A stretch of 64,000 nt of DNA from Candidatus Thiothrix sulfatifontis (GTDB lineage Bacteria > Pseudomonadota > Gammaproteobacteria > Thiotrichales > Thiotrichaceae): the NCBI GenBank assembly GCA_022828425.1, contig CP094685.1, positions 1,054,001 to 1,118,000 of the forward strand, read 5' to 3'. How positions within the stretch are numbered: the stretch's first letter is position 1; the number at the start of each line of letters is the position of its first letter. Below the pieces are notes generated by a model that saw nothing but the letters and a program-made list of their open reading frames with translations, did no database searches and was not told the DNA's origin. Shown piece after piece: positions 39,916 to 49,092 of this stretch. Position numbers and translations under genes: made by a program.

Positions 39916-41298
39916 GTGGTTAAGGTCAGTGTGATCCTGCCAGTTTACAACCATGCTCGGTGGGTACAGCAAGCGCTGGATTCGGTCTTGGCGCAAACGT
40001 TTAGCGCGTTCGAGCTGATTGTGATTGATGATGCTTCAACCGACGACTCTTGGGCAGTGATTCAGGCCGCGTGTGCCACACAGCCGGATGCGCGGGTGCG
40101 TTGCTTGCGGCATGAGCATAATCAGGGTGCACCGGCAACGTTAAATGAAGGGTTGCGGCTGGCACAGGGCGACTACCTCGCGATTCTGAATTCCGATGAC
40201 GTGTGGGATGTCACCCGGCTGCAACGCTTGGTGACGCTGGCGCAAAGCCAGTCGCTGGATTTTATTAGCACCGATGTCGCGGTGCTGGATGCCGATTCCC
40301 AACCGAAAGAAGCCGCCGAGCCGCACTGGGTCGCGTGGTTTGAAGGCTTGAAACAACACTACGCTACACACGCCGATACTCAGGCAACTTTATTGCGCGG
40401 TAATTTTCTGATTACGACTTCCAATTTCTTTTTCCATCAGCGGGTGTATGCGCAATTGGGCGGCTTTGCCGAGTTGCGTTATGTGCACGATTACGAGTAT
40501 GCCTTGCGGGTGCTGGAAGCGGGTTTTACGGTGCGTTTTCTGCACGGTGAGAAGTTATTGGGCTACCGTTTGCATGAGAGCAATACCATTCGGGAACAGC
40601 CGTTGGCGGCGATTGAAGAAAATATGCAATTGCTGTTGCGTTGGTTGCCGCATTGTTCTTCTCTTGATAAGGGGAAGCTAGAAGGGGTTTCTTCCCAACT
40701 TCAGGATTTATACCGTTATACCCGCGAAGAATGGTTGACGCTGGTGCATCAGCGGTTGCAGGCGCGTGAGCAGGAATTGTTGCCGTTGATTCACGACCGT
40801 GATGGCTGGATTGCGGAACGCGACCACATTATTAGCGCGTTACAGCAGCAGTTGGCACAACACCGGCAATGGCTGACGGAACGTGATCTTTGGGTGGCAC
40901 AGCGAGACGGTTGGATTACTGAGCGTGATACCTGGATTCAACAGCAAGCGGCTGAATTAGCACTGCGTGAGCGCTTGTTGGCGGAACGGGATGTTTGGGT
41001 GGCGGAACGCGATGGCTGGGTGACGGAGCGCGATGCTTGGATTGCTGAGCGTGATACCTTGATTCAACAACAGGCGACGACATTGGGGAATCAAGCGCGG
41101 TGGATGACGGATCGGGAGCAATGGATCGCCGATCGTGATGGCTGGATACGCGAACGTGACAGTTTGATTCAGCACTTGCAACACCAACAACAGGCACTTT
41201 TGAACAGTCGGGCATTCCGCTTAGGCGAGGCATTGTTGAACCCGTTACGGCGTTGCAAGCAATGGTGGCGCGGAGGTGATGTATGCCTGAAAAGCTGA
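39916..41298 (+). CDS. GT2 glycosyltransferase with ERDxW coiled-coil tail
   Basis: 460 aa from GTG 39916 (GGGG six bases upstream; frame opens at 39904). GT-A fold: VSVILPVYNHARWVQQALDSVL, VIDDASTDDSW, LNSDDVWD. Residues about 300-425 are a repeated coil built of [ED]RDxWI units (AERD, TERD, VAQRDGWI, VTERDAWI...), one unit about every seven residues. A palindromic repeat copy is embedded at 40657-40694 (CSSLDKGKLEGVSS). Coiled-coil tails of this type set chain length or attach enzymes together in some O-antigen systems. Confidence 0.87.
   Translation: MVKVSVILPVYNHARWVQQALDSVLAQTFSAFELIVIDDASTDDSWAVIQAACATQPDARVRCLRHEHNQGAPATLNEGLRLAQGDYLAILNSDDVWDVTRLQRLVTLAQSQSLDFISTDVAVLDADSQPKEAAEPHWVAWFEGLKQHYATHADTQATLLRGNFLITTSNFFFHQRVYAQLGGFAELRYVHDYEYALRVLEAGFTVRFLHGEKLLGYRLHESNTIREQPLAAIEENMQLLLRWLPHCSSLDKGKLEGVSSQLQDLYRYTREEWLTLVHQRLQAREQELLPLIHDRDGWIAERDHIISALQQQLAQHRQWLTERDLWVAQRDGWITERDTWIQQQAAELALRERLLAERDVWVAERDGWVTERDAWIAERDTLIQQQATTLGNQARWMTDREQWIADRDGWIRERDSLIQHLQHQQQALLNSRAFRLGEALLNPLRRCKQWWRGGDVCLKS
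40657..40694 (+). repeat. Second, diverged copy of the coding palindromic repeat
   Basis: GTTCTTCTCTTGATAAGG continuing to GGTTTCTT, aligning with 37647-37684 at about 31 of 39 positions by eye. In frame in the glycosyltransferase. Confidence 0.7.
40795..41172 (+). repeat. DNA repeats encoding [ED]RDxW units
   Basis: The 7-residue unit recurs about 18 times across 126 codons (GGAACGCGATGGCTGG, GAGCGTGATACCTGGAT and variants). The bases vary while the amino acids are kept, which suggests selection on the coil rather than recent slippage. Confidence 0.8.
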
Positions 41299-43346
41299 TT
41301 GTACGCGATTGGCGGCAAGTTCGTGCCTGGCTGGAACCGCGTCTCCACGGTATTCGGATGATTTCCTTGGATATTTTTGACACCGTGCTGGGGCGTTACG
41401 TAGGCGATCCCGCTGAAGTGCAACACGCGGTATGTCGCGCAGTGAGTGCGCGTACTGGACTCGCGGCGGCAACGGTGTGGCAAGCGCGGCAGCAAGCGGA
41501 ACAAGCATTGCGGGCGGAAGCGGTGCAAGCGGGTTTTGACCATGAATGTTGTTACCGCGATATGCTTACCCGTTGGGTGGAGGCGCTGGGGTTGGAGGCG
41601 GATGCCAGGTTAGCACCGTTTATCCGTCAAACCGAATTGGATTTGGAAGCCGCTACCTTGCACGTTAAACGCGATGCGCAGGTATTCATGGATTGGGTGC
41701 GCGAACAAGGCATTGAGATTATCGCCATCTCCGATATGTATTTGGATGGCGAGATGTTGCATGAATTGCTCCGACGCCTTGGCATTGTCGATTATTTTAC
41801 GGCTGTGTACGTCTCGGCGGATTTTAAGCTGGGGAAATACAGCGGGCGCTTGTTCGAGAAAATGTTGCAAGTCAAAGGCTTGGCGGCGCAACAGGTGGTA
41901 CACATTGGCGACAATCCGATTTCCGATCGGCGCATGGCGTGTCGCACCGGCATTCAAGGCGTTTGGTTGTATGAGAAAGCCGAATTGCGTCGCCGCGAAC
42001 GTCAAACCTTGTCCGCACAGATGGCGCAACGTGGCGGCATCTGGCAAGGGCGGCATTTTTTTGAATGCGTGGAAACCCGTAGCCAGCAGCAAGACAGTTT
42101 GAAACCGCGTGATTTCTTTTTTCGCTACGGGCGTGATGTGTTAGGGCCCGCGTTCAGTGTGTTTATGCAGGGCTTGCAGGAACGTCTGCAACAGCAAGCC
42201 AATGCAGGCAAGCCGTTAGAAAAGCTGCTGTTTGTGGCGCGTGATGGGTTTTTATTTGAGCGTTTGTATCGCACGACGGGGATGACGATTCCTGCCGAAT
42301 ACGTGTATTTGTCGCGCCGCGTGATTACTGCCGCAGCAACGGCTGACGGTTTGAGTCGGGAACAGGCGTTGGTGGCGTTTTATAACCCGAAACAGCAGGG
42401 CTTGGCATCGGTTTGCAAGGTTTACGGTTTGCCGGAAGCGGCGTTGCAACCCTTGGCAACACGGCACGGTTTCGTGGATTTCAGTGCGCCGCTTCACGAT
42501 TGGGACGACGTGCGCTTGCATCATTTTCTGCAAGATCAAAATGTTCAGGCCATTATCCGTGCCACAGGTCAGCAGCACCGGGCGTTATTGCAGCGGTATT
42601 TGGAGCAAGTGGGTTTCTTCGACCATCAGCGCATCGCTTTGGTGGACATTGGTTGGAATGGCACGGTGCAGAAATTTCTCAAGCAAGCGTTTGGGGCGCG
42701 TGCGGATTTTCCGCAACTGCATGGCTATTACTTTGCGTTTGTGCCGAAGTTGTACGCGGATTTTGGTGAGAACAATACCTGCGAAGGCATTGTGCACGAT
42801 TCACGGCGTGGCAATGCGTGTGAGCGGATTCCGGCGGAATTTGAGGAGATTTTTGAGCAAGGGGCGCGTTCGCACGAGGCCACCACGATTGCGTATGCCG
42901 AACAGGATGGGCGGGTTGTGCCGGTGTTGAAAGCGGATACGGCACCGGATCGGCAGGCGGAAATTTTGTGTAACCCGTTGGTGGCGCAAATGCAGCAAGG
43001 CATCTTGCACCATTGGGAGCATTTTTGCGCTGTTCAGCAACTGACGGGGTACGCTAGTCAACAATTGTTGCCTTATGTGCATGGCTTGCTGGAGCGTGCG
43101 GTGGTGTACCCAACGACGGAGGAAATCCATGCGTTGACGCAGTTGGTGCATACCGAAGATTTCGGGCATGACCATGTGTTGGCGCTGGCGAATCAGGCGG
43201 TGGGTTGGGGCGATTTATTACGCCCGCATCGTTTGTGGCAGCGCTTGGAAATCAGTGCTTGGCGTTATGCGCTGTTTGAGAAAATTCCTACCGGCATGGC
43301 GAATTTCGCGTTTCGTGTCGCGTATTTGCACGCCGTAAAAAAATAA
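41283..43346 (+). CDS. HAD-superfamily hydrolase with large C-terminal domain
   Basis: 687 aa, overlapping the preceding gene by 16 bases. N-terminal HAD: nucleophile Asp30 and Asp33 in SLDIFDTVLGRY, motif II IIAISDMYLD, lysine near SADFKLGKYSG, acid motif HIGDNPISDRRMA. The remaining about 430 residues are a separate domain (KPRDFFFRYGRDVLGPAFSVFMQGLQERL, FVARDGFLFERLYR) of the kind found in polysaccharide-locus HAD proteins. The substrate is unknown. Confidence 0.85.
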   Translation: MPEKLIVRDWRQVRAWLEPRLHGIRMISLDIFDTVLGRYVGDPAEVQHAVCRAVSARTGLAAATVWQARQQAEQALRAEAVQAGFDHECCYRDMLTRWVEALGLEADARLAPFIRQTELDLEAATLHVKRDAQVFMDWVREQGIEIIAISDMYLDGEMLHELLRRLGIVDYFTAVYVSADFKLGKYSGRLFEKMLQVKGLAAQQVVHIGDNPISDRRMACRTGIQGVWLYEKAELRRRERQTLSAQMAQRGGIWQGRHFFECVETRSQQQDSLKPRDFFFRYGRDVLGPAFSVFMQGLQERLQQQANAGKPLEKLLFVARDGFLFERLYRTTGMTIPAEYVYLSRRVITAAATADGLSREQALVAFYNPKQQGLASVCKVYGLPEAALQPLATRHGFVDFSAPLHDWDDVRLHHFLQDQNVQAIIRATGQQHRALLQRYLEQVGFFDHQRIALVDIGWNGTVQKFLKQAFGARADFPQLHGYYFAFVPKLYADFGENNTCEGIVHDSRRGNACERIPAEFEEIFEQGARSHEATTIAYAEQDGRVVPVLKADTAPDRQAEILCNPLVAQMQQGILHHWEHFCAVQQLTGYASQQLLPYVHGLLERAVVYPTTEEIHALTQLVHTEDFGHDHVLALANQAVGWGDLLRPHRLWQRLEISAWRYALFEKIPTGMANFAFRVAYLHAVKK

Positions 43347-43359
43347 TAAAGGGGCTGTT

Positions 43360-43542
43360 ATGGTTGTAAGTCCATTGAAGTTATTCGCGTATGCGTTGGC
43401 GTTTCGGTTTTCATCGGGGCGGGGGCGCTGTTTTAGTCCGGGGATTAAAGCCATGCTGATTTGGTATGGCACGCGCTTGCGCTTAGCAGTGCTGGATCGG
43501 GCGGCTGCCAAATGGTGGCGCGGGTGGCTTGAGTCGGTGTGA
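43360..43542 (+). CDS. Small 60-aa protein in the polysaccharide locus
   Basis: AAGGGG lies five bases before ATG, and the stop overlaps the next start (TGATG). The sequence is basic and amphipathic (MVVSPLKLFAYALAFRFSSG, AAAKWWRGWLESV). It may be a short leader or a real membrane-associated peptide. Coding evidence is moderate. Confidence 0.45.
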   Translation: MVVSPLKLFAYALAFRFSSGRGRCFSPGIKAMLIWYGTRLRLAVLDRAAAKWWRGWLESV

Positions 43543-44447
43543 TGATGGATAACGCACGGGTACAGATTTTACTGTCCACCTGGAACGGTGAGCGTTGGCT
43601 GCCGGAGTTATTGGCTTCGCTGGAAAAACAGACGTTTCAAGATTGGCAATTGCTGATTCGGGATGATGGCTCGACTGACCAAACGTTGCGCATTTTATTG
43701 AAATGGCAAGCGGCACACCCGGATAAGTTGGCGGGTTTGTTGCTGGATGGCAGTCATTTGGGGAGCAAGCTGAGTTTTAGCCGCTTGGTGGAAGCCAGCA
43801 CCGCGCCGTGTCTGCTGTTTTGTGATCAGGATGATGTGTGGTTTCCCGAAAAAGTGGAGCTGCAATACACCGCGTTGCGGCGTTTGGAAGCGCAATACGG
43901 TGAGGCGACGCCGCTGTTGGTGCATTCGGATTTGGTGGTGGTGGATGAGGAACGTGCCATACAAGCGGTATCGTTTTGGGATTACCGCGCTTTTGAAGTG
44001 GCGCAGCGCAAGCAGGCGTATTTGCTGAACAATGTGGTGACAGGGTGTGCCACGGCATTTAATCGCGCGGCAGCAGAGTTGGCGTTTCCAGTGCCCGTGT
44101 ATGCGCTGGAACATGATCGCTGGTTGGCGTTGGTGTGTGCGTGGTTTGGGCAAATACAGGCATTGCCGCATCCTTTATTGCTGTATCGCCAGCATGATGA
44201 GAATGCGATCGGGGCGGAACCTGCCACTGTTAATGGGTTAAGTACACGGGTGGATGGTTGGAGCCAGCAAGCGGAAGTGTTCTTGCACCGTTTTGGCGAG
44301 CGGCTGAATGCCGAGGATTTCAAATTGGTGACGGCAGTGGCGGGGCTACGCTATTTGCACGGTTGGAAACGGCGGCAACACATTTTACACCATCGGCTGT
44401 TCAAACCGGGTGTATTAAACAATGTGGCGCTGCTGCTATTTGCATAA
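43542..44447 (+). CDS. GT2 glycosyltransferase (rhamnosyltransferase-like)
   Basis: About 301 aa; ATG 43542 or 43545, the first GTG being 43539. VQILLSTWNGERWLPELLASL, IRDDGSTDQT and FCDQDDVWFPEKVEL are the GT2 motifs of rhamnosyltransferases such as WsaF/RfbF. It probably adds a deoxyhexose to the glycan. Confidence 0.88.
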   Translation: MMDNARVQILLSTWNGERWLPELLASLEKQTFQDWQLLIRDDGSTDQTLRILLKWQAAHPDKLAGLLLDGSHLGSKLSFSRLVEASTAPCLLFCDQDDVWFPEKVELQYTALRRLEAQYGEATPLLVHSDLVVVDEERAIQAVSFWDYRAFEVAQRKQAYLLNNVVTGCATAFNRAAAELAFPVPVYALEHDRWLALVCAWFGQIQALPHPLLLYRQHDENAIGAEPATVNGLSTRVDGWSQQAEVFLHRFGERLNAEDFKLVTAVAGLRYLHGWKRRQHILHHRLFKPGVLNNVALLLFA

Positions 44448-44463
44448 CAACAGGGGAGATACC

Positions 44464-45546
44464 ATGACAACAATAATTCAGCGCCCTGATGTGGCAGTGA
44501 TCGTCTTAACCCGCAATGCGGGGCGTTTGTGGCCGGAATGGATTAAGGCGCTTCAGCACCAAACCGTGCAGGCCGGGCGTTATTTGGTGATTGATTCGCT
44601 CTCAGAAGATCACACGGCGGAACTGGCAGCGGCGGCGGGTTTGGAAGTGCAGCGGATTCATCCGCGCGATTTCAGTCACGGCGGTACGCGCCAGTTGGCG
44701 ACGGAATTGTGCCCTGATGCGGAATTTCTGGTGTATTTGACGCAAGATGCCATTTTGAAACAAGCGGATTCGCTGGAACAATTGCTCAAGCACGCCGCTG
44801 ACGATAGCCAGGTGGGAATGGTGTACGGGCGGCATTTACCGCGTGCGGATGCGGATCATTTGGAACGCCATGCGCGGGGGTTTACGTATCCGGCAACGTC
44901 TTCGGTGCGTGACCGTGACAGTTTCAAAACCTTGGGGTATCGGGCGGCGTTTGCGTCGGATGTGTACGCGGTGTATCGGGCGAGTGCGTTGCGCAGTATC
45001 GGTGGCTTTCCCGAACACATTATTGTGAGTGAAGACAGTTATGTGGCGGCGCAGCTGTTGCTGGCGGGGTGGAAAACGGTGTATTCGGCGGAAAGTACCG
45101 TGGAACATTCGCACCGTTATTCGTTGGTGCAGATTTTCCGGCGTTATTTTGACGTGGGGGTGTTTCATGCGTCGGAACAGCCCTTGATGCAAGCGGTGGG
45201 TGCGCCCGATCGTGAGGCAGGTACGTATGTGCGTTCGCTGATTCATTATTTATATGTGCGCCAGAAAGGGTTATTGCCGTTGGCGGCGTTGCAGACCTTC
45301 GTGAAATTGATGGGGTTTCGTTTGGGGCAGCGTTACCGGCAATTACCCGTGAGTGTTTGCCGGATGATTAGCGTGCAACGTGCGTATTGGGGGAGAGAAG
45401 AGGGCGTATGCAATACGTCCCTACGGGTAGAGATGGGTAGGGGCGTCTTGCATACGCCCCTTTTAGATGCTTCGAAGCACCTAAAGTGTGACAAAACAGC
45501 AAAAATTTTGTTACAGAATCTTGACAGAGAACGGCTTGAATATTAG
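44464..45546 (+). CDS. GT2 rhamnosyltransferase-like glycosyltransferase
   Basis: 360 aa from ATG 44464 with GGAG upstream. VIVLTRNAGRLWPEWIKALQ, VIDSLSEDHT, DFSHGGTRQLA and GGFPEHIIVSEDSYVAAQLLLAGW are typical of rhamnosyltransferases. The natural end is probably near CRMISVQRAYWGRE. A palindromic repeat (45402-45459) then adds about 45 residues, ending in a low-complexity tail. Last gene of the locus, followed by a terminator. Confidence 0.87.
   Translation: MTTIIQRPDVAVIVLTRNAGRLWPEWIKALQHQTVQAGRYLVIDSLSEDHTAELAAAAGLEVQRIHPRDFSHGGTRQLATELCPDAEFLVYLTQDAILKQADSLEQLLKHAADDSQVGMVYGRHLPRADADHLERHARGFTYPATSSVRDRDSFKTLGYRAAFASDVYAVYRASALRSIGGFPEHIIVSEDSYVAAQLLLAGWKTVYSAESTVEHSHRYSLVQIFRRYFDVGVFHASEQPLMQAVGAPDREAGTYVRSLIHYLYVRQKGLLPLAALQTFVKLMGFRLGQRYRQLPVSVCRMISVQRAYWGREEGVCNTSLRVEMGRGVLHTPLLDASKHLKCDKTAKILLQNLDRERLEY
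45402..45459. repeat. 58-bp palindromic element at the 3' end of a glycosyltransferase gene
   Basis: Arms 45402-45424 and 45437-45459 match at 21 of 23 positions when one is complemented (GGGCGTATGCAA... and ...TTGCATACGCCC). The GTAGGGGCGT...GCATACGCCC type is a widespread intergenic repeat in some bacteria. Here it is translated. Confidence 0.85.
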
Positions 45547-45607
45547 TATATTCATATATTGTTCATTACCGATTTAACACTCCTCCATCCTCCTTTGGTG
45601 GTAATTG

Positions 45608-45634
45608 CGCGGCTCACACGAGCCGCGTTTTTTT
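45608..45634 (+). terminator. Terminator of the polysaccharide locus
   Basis: Eight-bp stem CGCGGCTC / GAGCCGCG with an ACAC loop and seven T. The rest of 45,547-45,851 has no gene; a short AAGTG...CACTT repeat (45731-45745) in the rplM leader may be regulatory. Confidence 0.85.
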
Positions 45635-45851
45635 ATTTTGAATACGGTAGTTTTGGTTGTTGGGTTTTTCATGTGTTGTCTCTTTATTGTTGCCTCCGCT
45701 TTGGCGTGAGGCATTTTTTTGTCGAGAGTTAAGTGCTAAACACTTGAGAATTTCCCGCATTTCCCCTAGAATGCCGCGTTTCTTCGTTCCCCCACCTTCT
45801 CAAGGTTTGGGGCGGATCGGCAAAACAGATTTAAGAAGTGGATTGAGCAAG

Positions 45852-46280
45852 ATGAAAACATTCAGTGCAAAGCCAGCTGAGGTAAAACGCGATTGGTTCG
45901 TCGTTGATGCCGAAGGCAAGGCGCTAGGCCGTTTGGCCTCCGAAGTTGCCCGGCGTTTGCGTGGCAAGCACAAGCCAGAATATACCCCGCACGTTGATAC
46001 TGGCGACTATATCGTTATTATCAATGCTGATAAAGTTGGTATCACGGGTAACAAAGCCAAAGACAAAACTTACTATCACCATACCGGCTATATCGGTAAT
46101 ATGCGTGCTTTCACCTTTGAAAAAATGCAACAACGTGCGCCGGGTCGAGTCATTGAACTCGCAGTCAAAGGCATGTTGCCAAAAAATCCATTGGGTCGCG
46201 CCATGTACCGTAAGATGAAAATTTACGCTGGCACAGAACATAACCACCAAGCACAGCAGCCACAAGCGCTGGACTTTTGA
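45852..46280 (+). CDS. rplM: Large-subunit ribosomal protein L13 (uL13)
   Basis: 142 aa from ATG 45852. [40 protein letters not shown] and [16 protein letters not shown] are diagnostic of L13. 23S rRNA binding protein. Followed 17 bases later by rpsI, the usual conserved pair. The longer open frame to 45657 is not used. Confidence 0.97.
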   Translation: MKTFSAKPAEVKRDWFVVDAEGKALGRLASEVARRLRGKHKPEYTPHVDTGDYIVIINADKVGITGNKAKDKTYYHHTGYIGNMRAFTFEKMQQRAPGRVIELAVKGMLPKNPLGRAMYRKMKIYAGTEHNHQAQQPQALDF

Positions 46281-46297
46281 TCGGGCAGGAATGAGAA

Positions 46298-46690
46298 ATG
46301 GCTGAAACACAATATTACGGCACGGGTCGTCGCAAATCTTCATCAGCTCGCGTGTTTATGCGTGCAGGTAGCGGTACGATTACGGTTAATGGTAAAGCAT
46401 TGGGTGACTTTTTTGGTCGCCAAACGGCCAGCATGGTCGTGCGTCAACCGCTGTACACCGTCAACATGGCTGAGAAATTCGACATTAACGTCACGGTTGC
46501 GGGCGGTGGTATCACGGGTCAATCCGGCGCTATCCGCCTTGGCATTGCGCGTGCATTGCTGCAATACGACGAAACCCTGCGCGGCGAATTGAAGTCTGAA
46601 GGCTTCTTGACGCGTGACGCACGTAAAGTTGAACGTAAGAAAGTCGGCTTGCGCAAAGCACGTCGCGCTGTACAGTTCTCCAAGCGTTAA
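46298..46690 (+). CDS. rpsI: Small-subunit ribosomal protein S9 (uS9)
   Basis: 130 aa. [35 protein letters not shown] at the C-terminus (the tail that contacts tRNA in the P site). AGGA lies seven bases upstream. Second gene of rplM-rpsI. Confidence 0.97.
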   Translation: MAETQYYGTGRRKSSSARVFMRAGSGTITVNGKALGDFFGRQTASMVVRQPLYTVNMAEKFDINVTVAGGGITGQSGAIRLGIARALLQYDETLRGELKSEGFLTRDARKVERKKVGLRKARRAVQFSKR

Positions 46691-46733
46691 TGCGGTTAAG
46701 CTTTCGGGTATTCTGAAAGCCTCAAGCGTGTAT

Positions 46734-46772
46734 CAACAAAGCCACAGTGCATCATTGCCTGTGGCTTTGTTG
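46734..46772. terminator. Strong bidirectional hairpin after rpsI
   Basis: Fourteen-bp perfect stem CAACAAAGCCACAG / CTGTGGCTTTGTTG. The rest of 46,691-46,998 before the porin has no gene that I can support; a short minus-strand frame there is a shadow. Confidence 0.85.
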
Positions 46773-46998
46773 CGTCTAACGTGCTGAAATTGCAATGACT
46801 ACCGTTCGTCGGTGATATGCTGGTTTGATTAGCAAATCATGTGGCATTTTTGCAACATCTACAGTAAACTTTGTAGCGTATTTGCAAAAAAGCTGTTGCA
46901 AGACGCTGGCAAGGGATGTATAAATACTCCCGTCAGATTGAACAAATCGAAGATTATATTTTAAAGACAGGACAAACCTTCTTAATAGGAGTCGACTC

Positions 46999-47955
46999 AT
47001 GAAAAAATTACTCGTAATCGCAGTTGCTACTGCACTGATCGCCCCTGCTGCGGCAATGGCTGATACTACTCTGTACGGCAAAGTGCACGCTACTGTTGGT
47101 AACGTTGAAACTGTTACTAAAGGCGTAGAAACCTCTGAAACTGTCGTAGAAAGCCACGATTCGCGTTTCGGTATTAAAGGTTCCACTTCACTCGACAACG
47201 GCCTGAGTGCAACTTACGGCTTGGAACTTGACGTGAATTTGGATGAGAAAGGCACTGTAGGCGCTAATCGTAACAAGTTTGTTGGCTTGAAAGGCGGCTT
47301 CGGTGAAATTCGCGTTGGTACTCACGATACCCCAGGGAAACTGGCTACTGCTGGTCTGGATGCTTTCGGTGATACCTATGGCGATATGAAAAACATCATC
47401 TCTTCTGATGGTGATCGCGTAAACAACGTCGTTGCTTACATCAACAAGTTTGGTCCTGTAGGTTTTGCTGCTGCTCACTCAACAAATGTTGGTGGTGACG
47501 ATGCTACAACGGCTGAAAATGCTGCTAACACCTTGATGGCTAACTACAGCACTGGCCCTTTCTACGGTGCATTGGGTGTCACTGCTATTGATGACACTGC
47601 TGAAACCACTAAAGCGAATATTGGCCTTGGCTATAAGTCTGAAGCTGGTCATTTTGTCAACTATGTGTCTGAAGGCGTTGTAAAAGACGGTACTCCTGCT
47701 GCTGATGATGAGGCTAACGTATATCTTGCTGGTGGTTTCAAAATTGGCGCTGCTACCCTGAAGGGGGCTGTAGGTGTAGGTGAGCGTGACGGTGCTGGTG
47801 AAGAAACGCAAGCCACTTTGGGTGTTGATTACAGCTTGGGTAAGAAAACTTCTGCTTACTTGCTGTTGAATGACAACACCAACATTGGTCGTGTTGCGAC
47901 TGGCACGGAAGACTCCAAGAGTGCTGCTGTAGTTGGTTTAGTTAGCGAATTCTAA
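46999..47955 (+). CDS. Gram-negative outer-membrane porin
   Basis: 318 aa with a signal peptide ending MADTTLYGK. Beta-barrel pattern with DSRFGIKGSTSLDNGLSATYGLEL and FVGLKGGFGEIRVGTHDTPGK, the OmpC/porin_4 motif series; ends ...AVVGLVSEF with a C-terminal Phe. GGAG upstream of ATG. Codon use is strongly biased, as in highly expressed genes. Passive diffusion channel. Confidence 0.93.
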   Translation: MKKLLVIAVATALIAPAAAMADTTLYGKVHATVGNVETVTKGVETSETVVESHDSRFGIKGSTSLDNGLSATYGLELDVNLDEKGTVGANRNKFVGLKGGFGEIRVGTHDTPGKLATAGLDAFGDTYGDMKNIISSDGDRVNNVVAYINKFGPVGFAAAHSTNVGGDDATTAENAANTLMANYSTGPFYGALGVTAIDDTAETTKANIGLGYKSEAGHFVNYVSEGVVKDGTPAADDEANVYLAGGFKIGAATLKGAVGVGERDGAGEETQATLGVDYSLGKKTSAYLLLNDNTNIGRVATGTEDSKSAAVVGLVSEF

Positions 47956-47982
47956 TCCTTCGGGTTTAGTTGACAGCTAGAG

Positions 47983-48006
47983 AAAAGGCTCCTTCGGGAG
48001 CCTTTT
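47983..48006. terminator. Terminator of the porin gene
   Basis: Ten-bp stem AAAAGGCTCC / GGAGCCTTTT with a TTCG loop. Confidence 0.9.
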
Positions 48007-48038
48007 CGCGTTGTGGGGAATGCGCATGGAGGATAAAA

Positions 48039-48311
48039 ATGCAATTTGAGTGGGATGAAAATAAGGCATTGCGTAATGAGAAGAAGCACAAAGTGTCATT
48101 TCGGGAGGCGTTGACGGTGTTTGGTGATCCGCTGGAGATGACTATGAACGACCCTGCACATTCCGAAGGCGAGTATCGGTTTCTGAGTATCGGGCGTTCG
48201 ATAAATGGACGCTTACTTGTCGTTTCGTATACGGAAAGGTACGATGACCATATTCGCATTATCAGTGCCAGAGAGGCAACCAAGCAGGAGGAGCAGCAAT
48301 ATGAAAACTGA
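48039..48311 (+). CDS. brnT: BrnT-family toxin
   Basis: 90 aa from ATG 48039 with GGAGG upstream. MQFEWDENKALRNEKKHKVSF, EALTVFGDPLE, EYRFLSIGRSINGRLLVVSYTER and IRIISAREATKQE are BrnT (RelE-fold ribonuclease) signatures. The antitoxin start lies inside its last codons. Type II toxin-antitoxin pair. Confidence 0.93.
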   Translation: MQFEWDENKALRNEKKHKVSFREALTVFGDPLEMTMNDPAHSEGEYRFLSIGRSINGRLLVVSYTERYDDHIRIISAREATKQEEQQYEN

Positions 48312-48534
48312 TCTTGAGCAAGATACTTTACGTTCTGAGTATGACTTCTCGACAGCGGTACGTGGCAAACATCACAAAGCCTATCGCGAAGGTTTTATTG
48401 TTATGGTCGGTTTAGAAGCTGATGTGGCAAAGGTGTTCCCTGATGCTGAGGCGGTTAATCAGGCATTGCGGACATTGATGCGCTTGATGGCAGCGAGTGA
48501 AGCGGCAGCGCAGCAAACCAAAGAAGCGGCATGA
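48301..48534 (+). CDS. Antitoxin partner of BrnT
   Basis: 77 aa. LRSEYDFSTAVRGKHHKAYREG followed by DVAKVFPDAEAVNQALRTLM is the usual form of antitoxins paired with BrnT toxins: a toxin-binding N-terminal part and a ribbon-helix-helix DNA-binding end. Overlaps brnT by 11 bases and the next gene by four (ATGA). Confidence 0.85.
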   Translation: MKTDLEQDTLRSEYDFSTAVRGKHHKAYREGFIVMVGLEADVAKVFPDAEAVNQALRTLMRLMAASEAAAQQTKEAA

Positions 48535-49016
48535 TAAACCGGGTTTGCCAGCCCTGTACTGCCTGTTGCGACGGCTGGGTACAAATGAATATCAAGGGGG
48601 CAGATGTCTACCCCGGTTGCCCCTGCCCGCACAGTACCGGCAAAGGCTGCAATGACTACGCCAATCGCCCTGTTGATCCGTGTGACAATTTCAATTGTGG
48701 TTGGGTAATCCCTAACAGTCCGCTACCGGATTGGATGAAACCCAATGAAGCTAAAGTCATGGTGCTGTTCAACAAATTCCAATGGCGCGGTGTGCCGGTC
48801 GATGTGGCGCTTCCTGTCGGTAAACGCATTCCCCCGCGAGCCTTGAATTGGCTGAAACAGTTTGCCGAACAACACGGTCGCCCCTTGGTGTATTTGGAAC
48901 AAGAAGTTGTGGCTGGCAAGTTCCAAAAAGAGCAGCAAGCCGTTGCTTATGGGCCACCCGATTTCCAGCGCGAGGTCATGGCACAAATTGCCCAAGGCAA
49001 GCGCTTGTGGGTTTAA
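48531..49016 (+). CDS. Cys-rich hypothetical protein (YkgJ-like)
   Basis: 161 aa. CQPCTACCDGWVQ, YPGCPCPHSTGKGCNDY, DPCDNFNCGW: eleven cysteines in the first 57 residues, in a pattern like the YkgJ/UPF0153 zinc- or iron-binding family. Overlaps the brnT antitoxin gene by four bases, so it is transcribed with the pair. A role is not known. Confidence 0.75.
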   Translation: MINRVCQPCTACCDGWVQMNIKGADVYPGCPCPHSTGKGCNDYANRPVDPCDNFNCGWVIPNSPLPDWMKPNEAKVMVLFNKFQWRGVPVDVALPVGKRIPPRALNWLKQFAEQHGRPLVYLEQEVVAGKFQKEQQAVAYGPPDFQREVMAQIAQGKRLWV

Positions 49017-49092
49017 ACAATCCCTTCCGATATAACAGGTTTTTTTCAATGGTGCAGCGCGTTACACTACGCTTCTTTGCATAAGAGCATTC

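Noticed and set aside
46776-47198. 140-aa minus-strand frame over the rpsI-porin gap
   Set aside because: It runs through the porin signal peptide in antisense and has no ribosome site; a shadow of porin codon bias.
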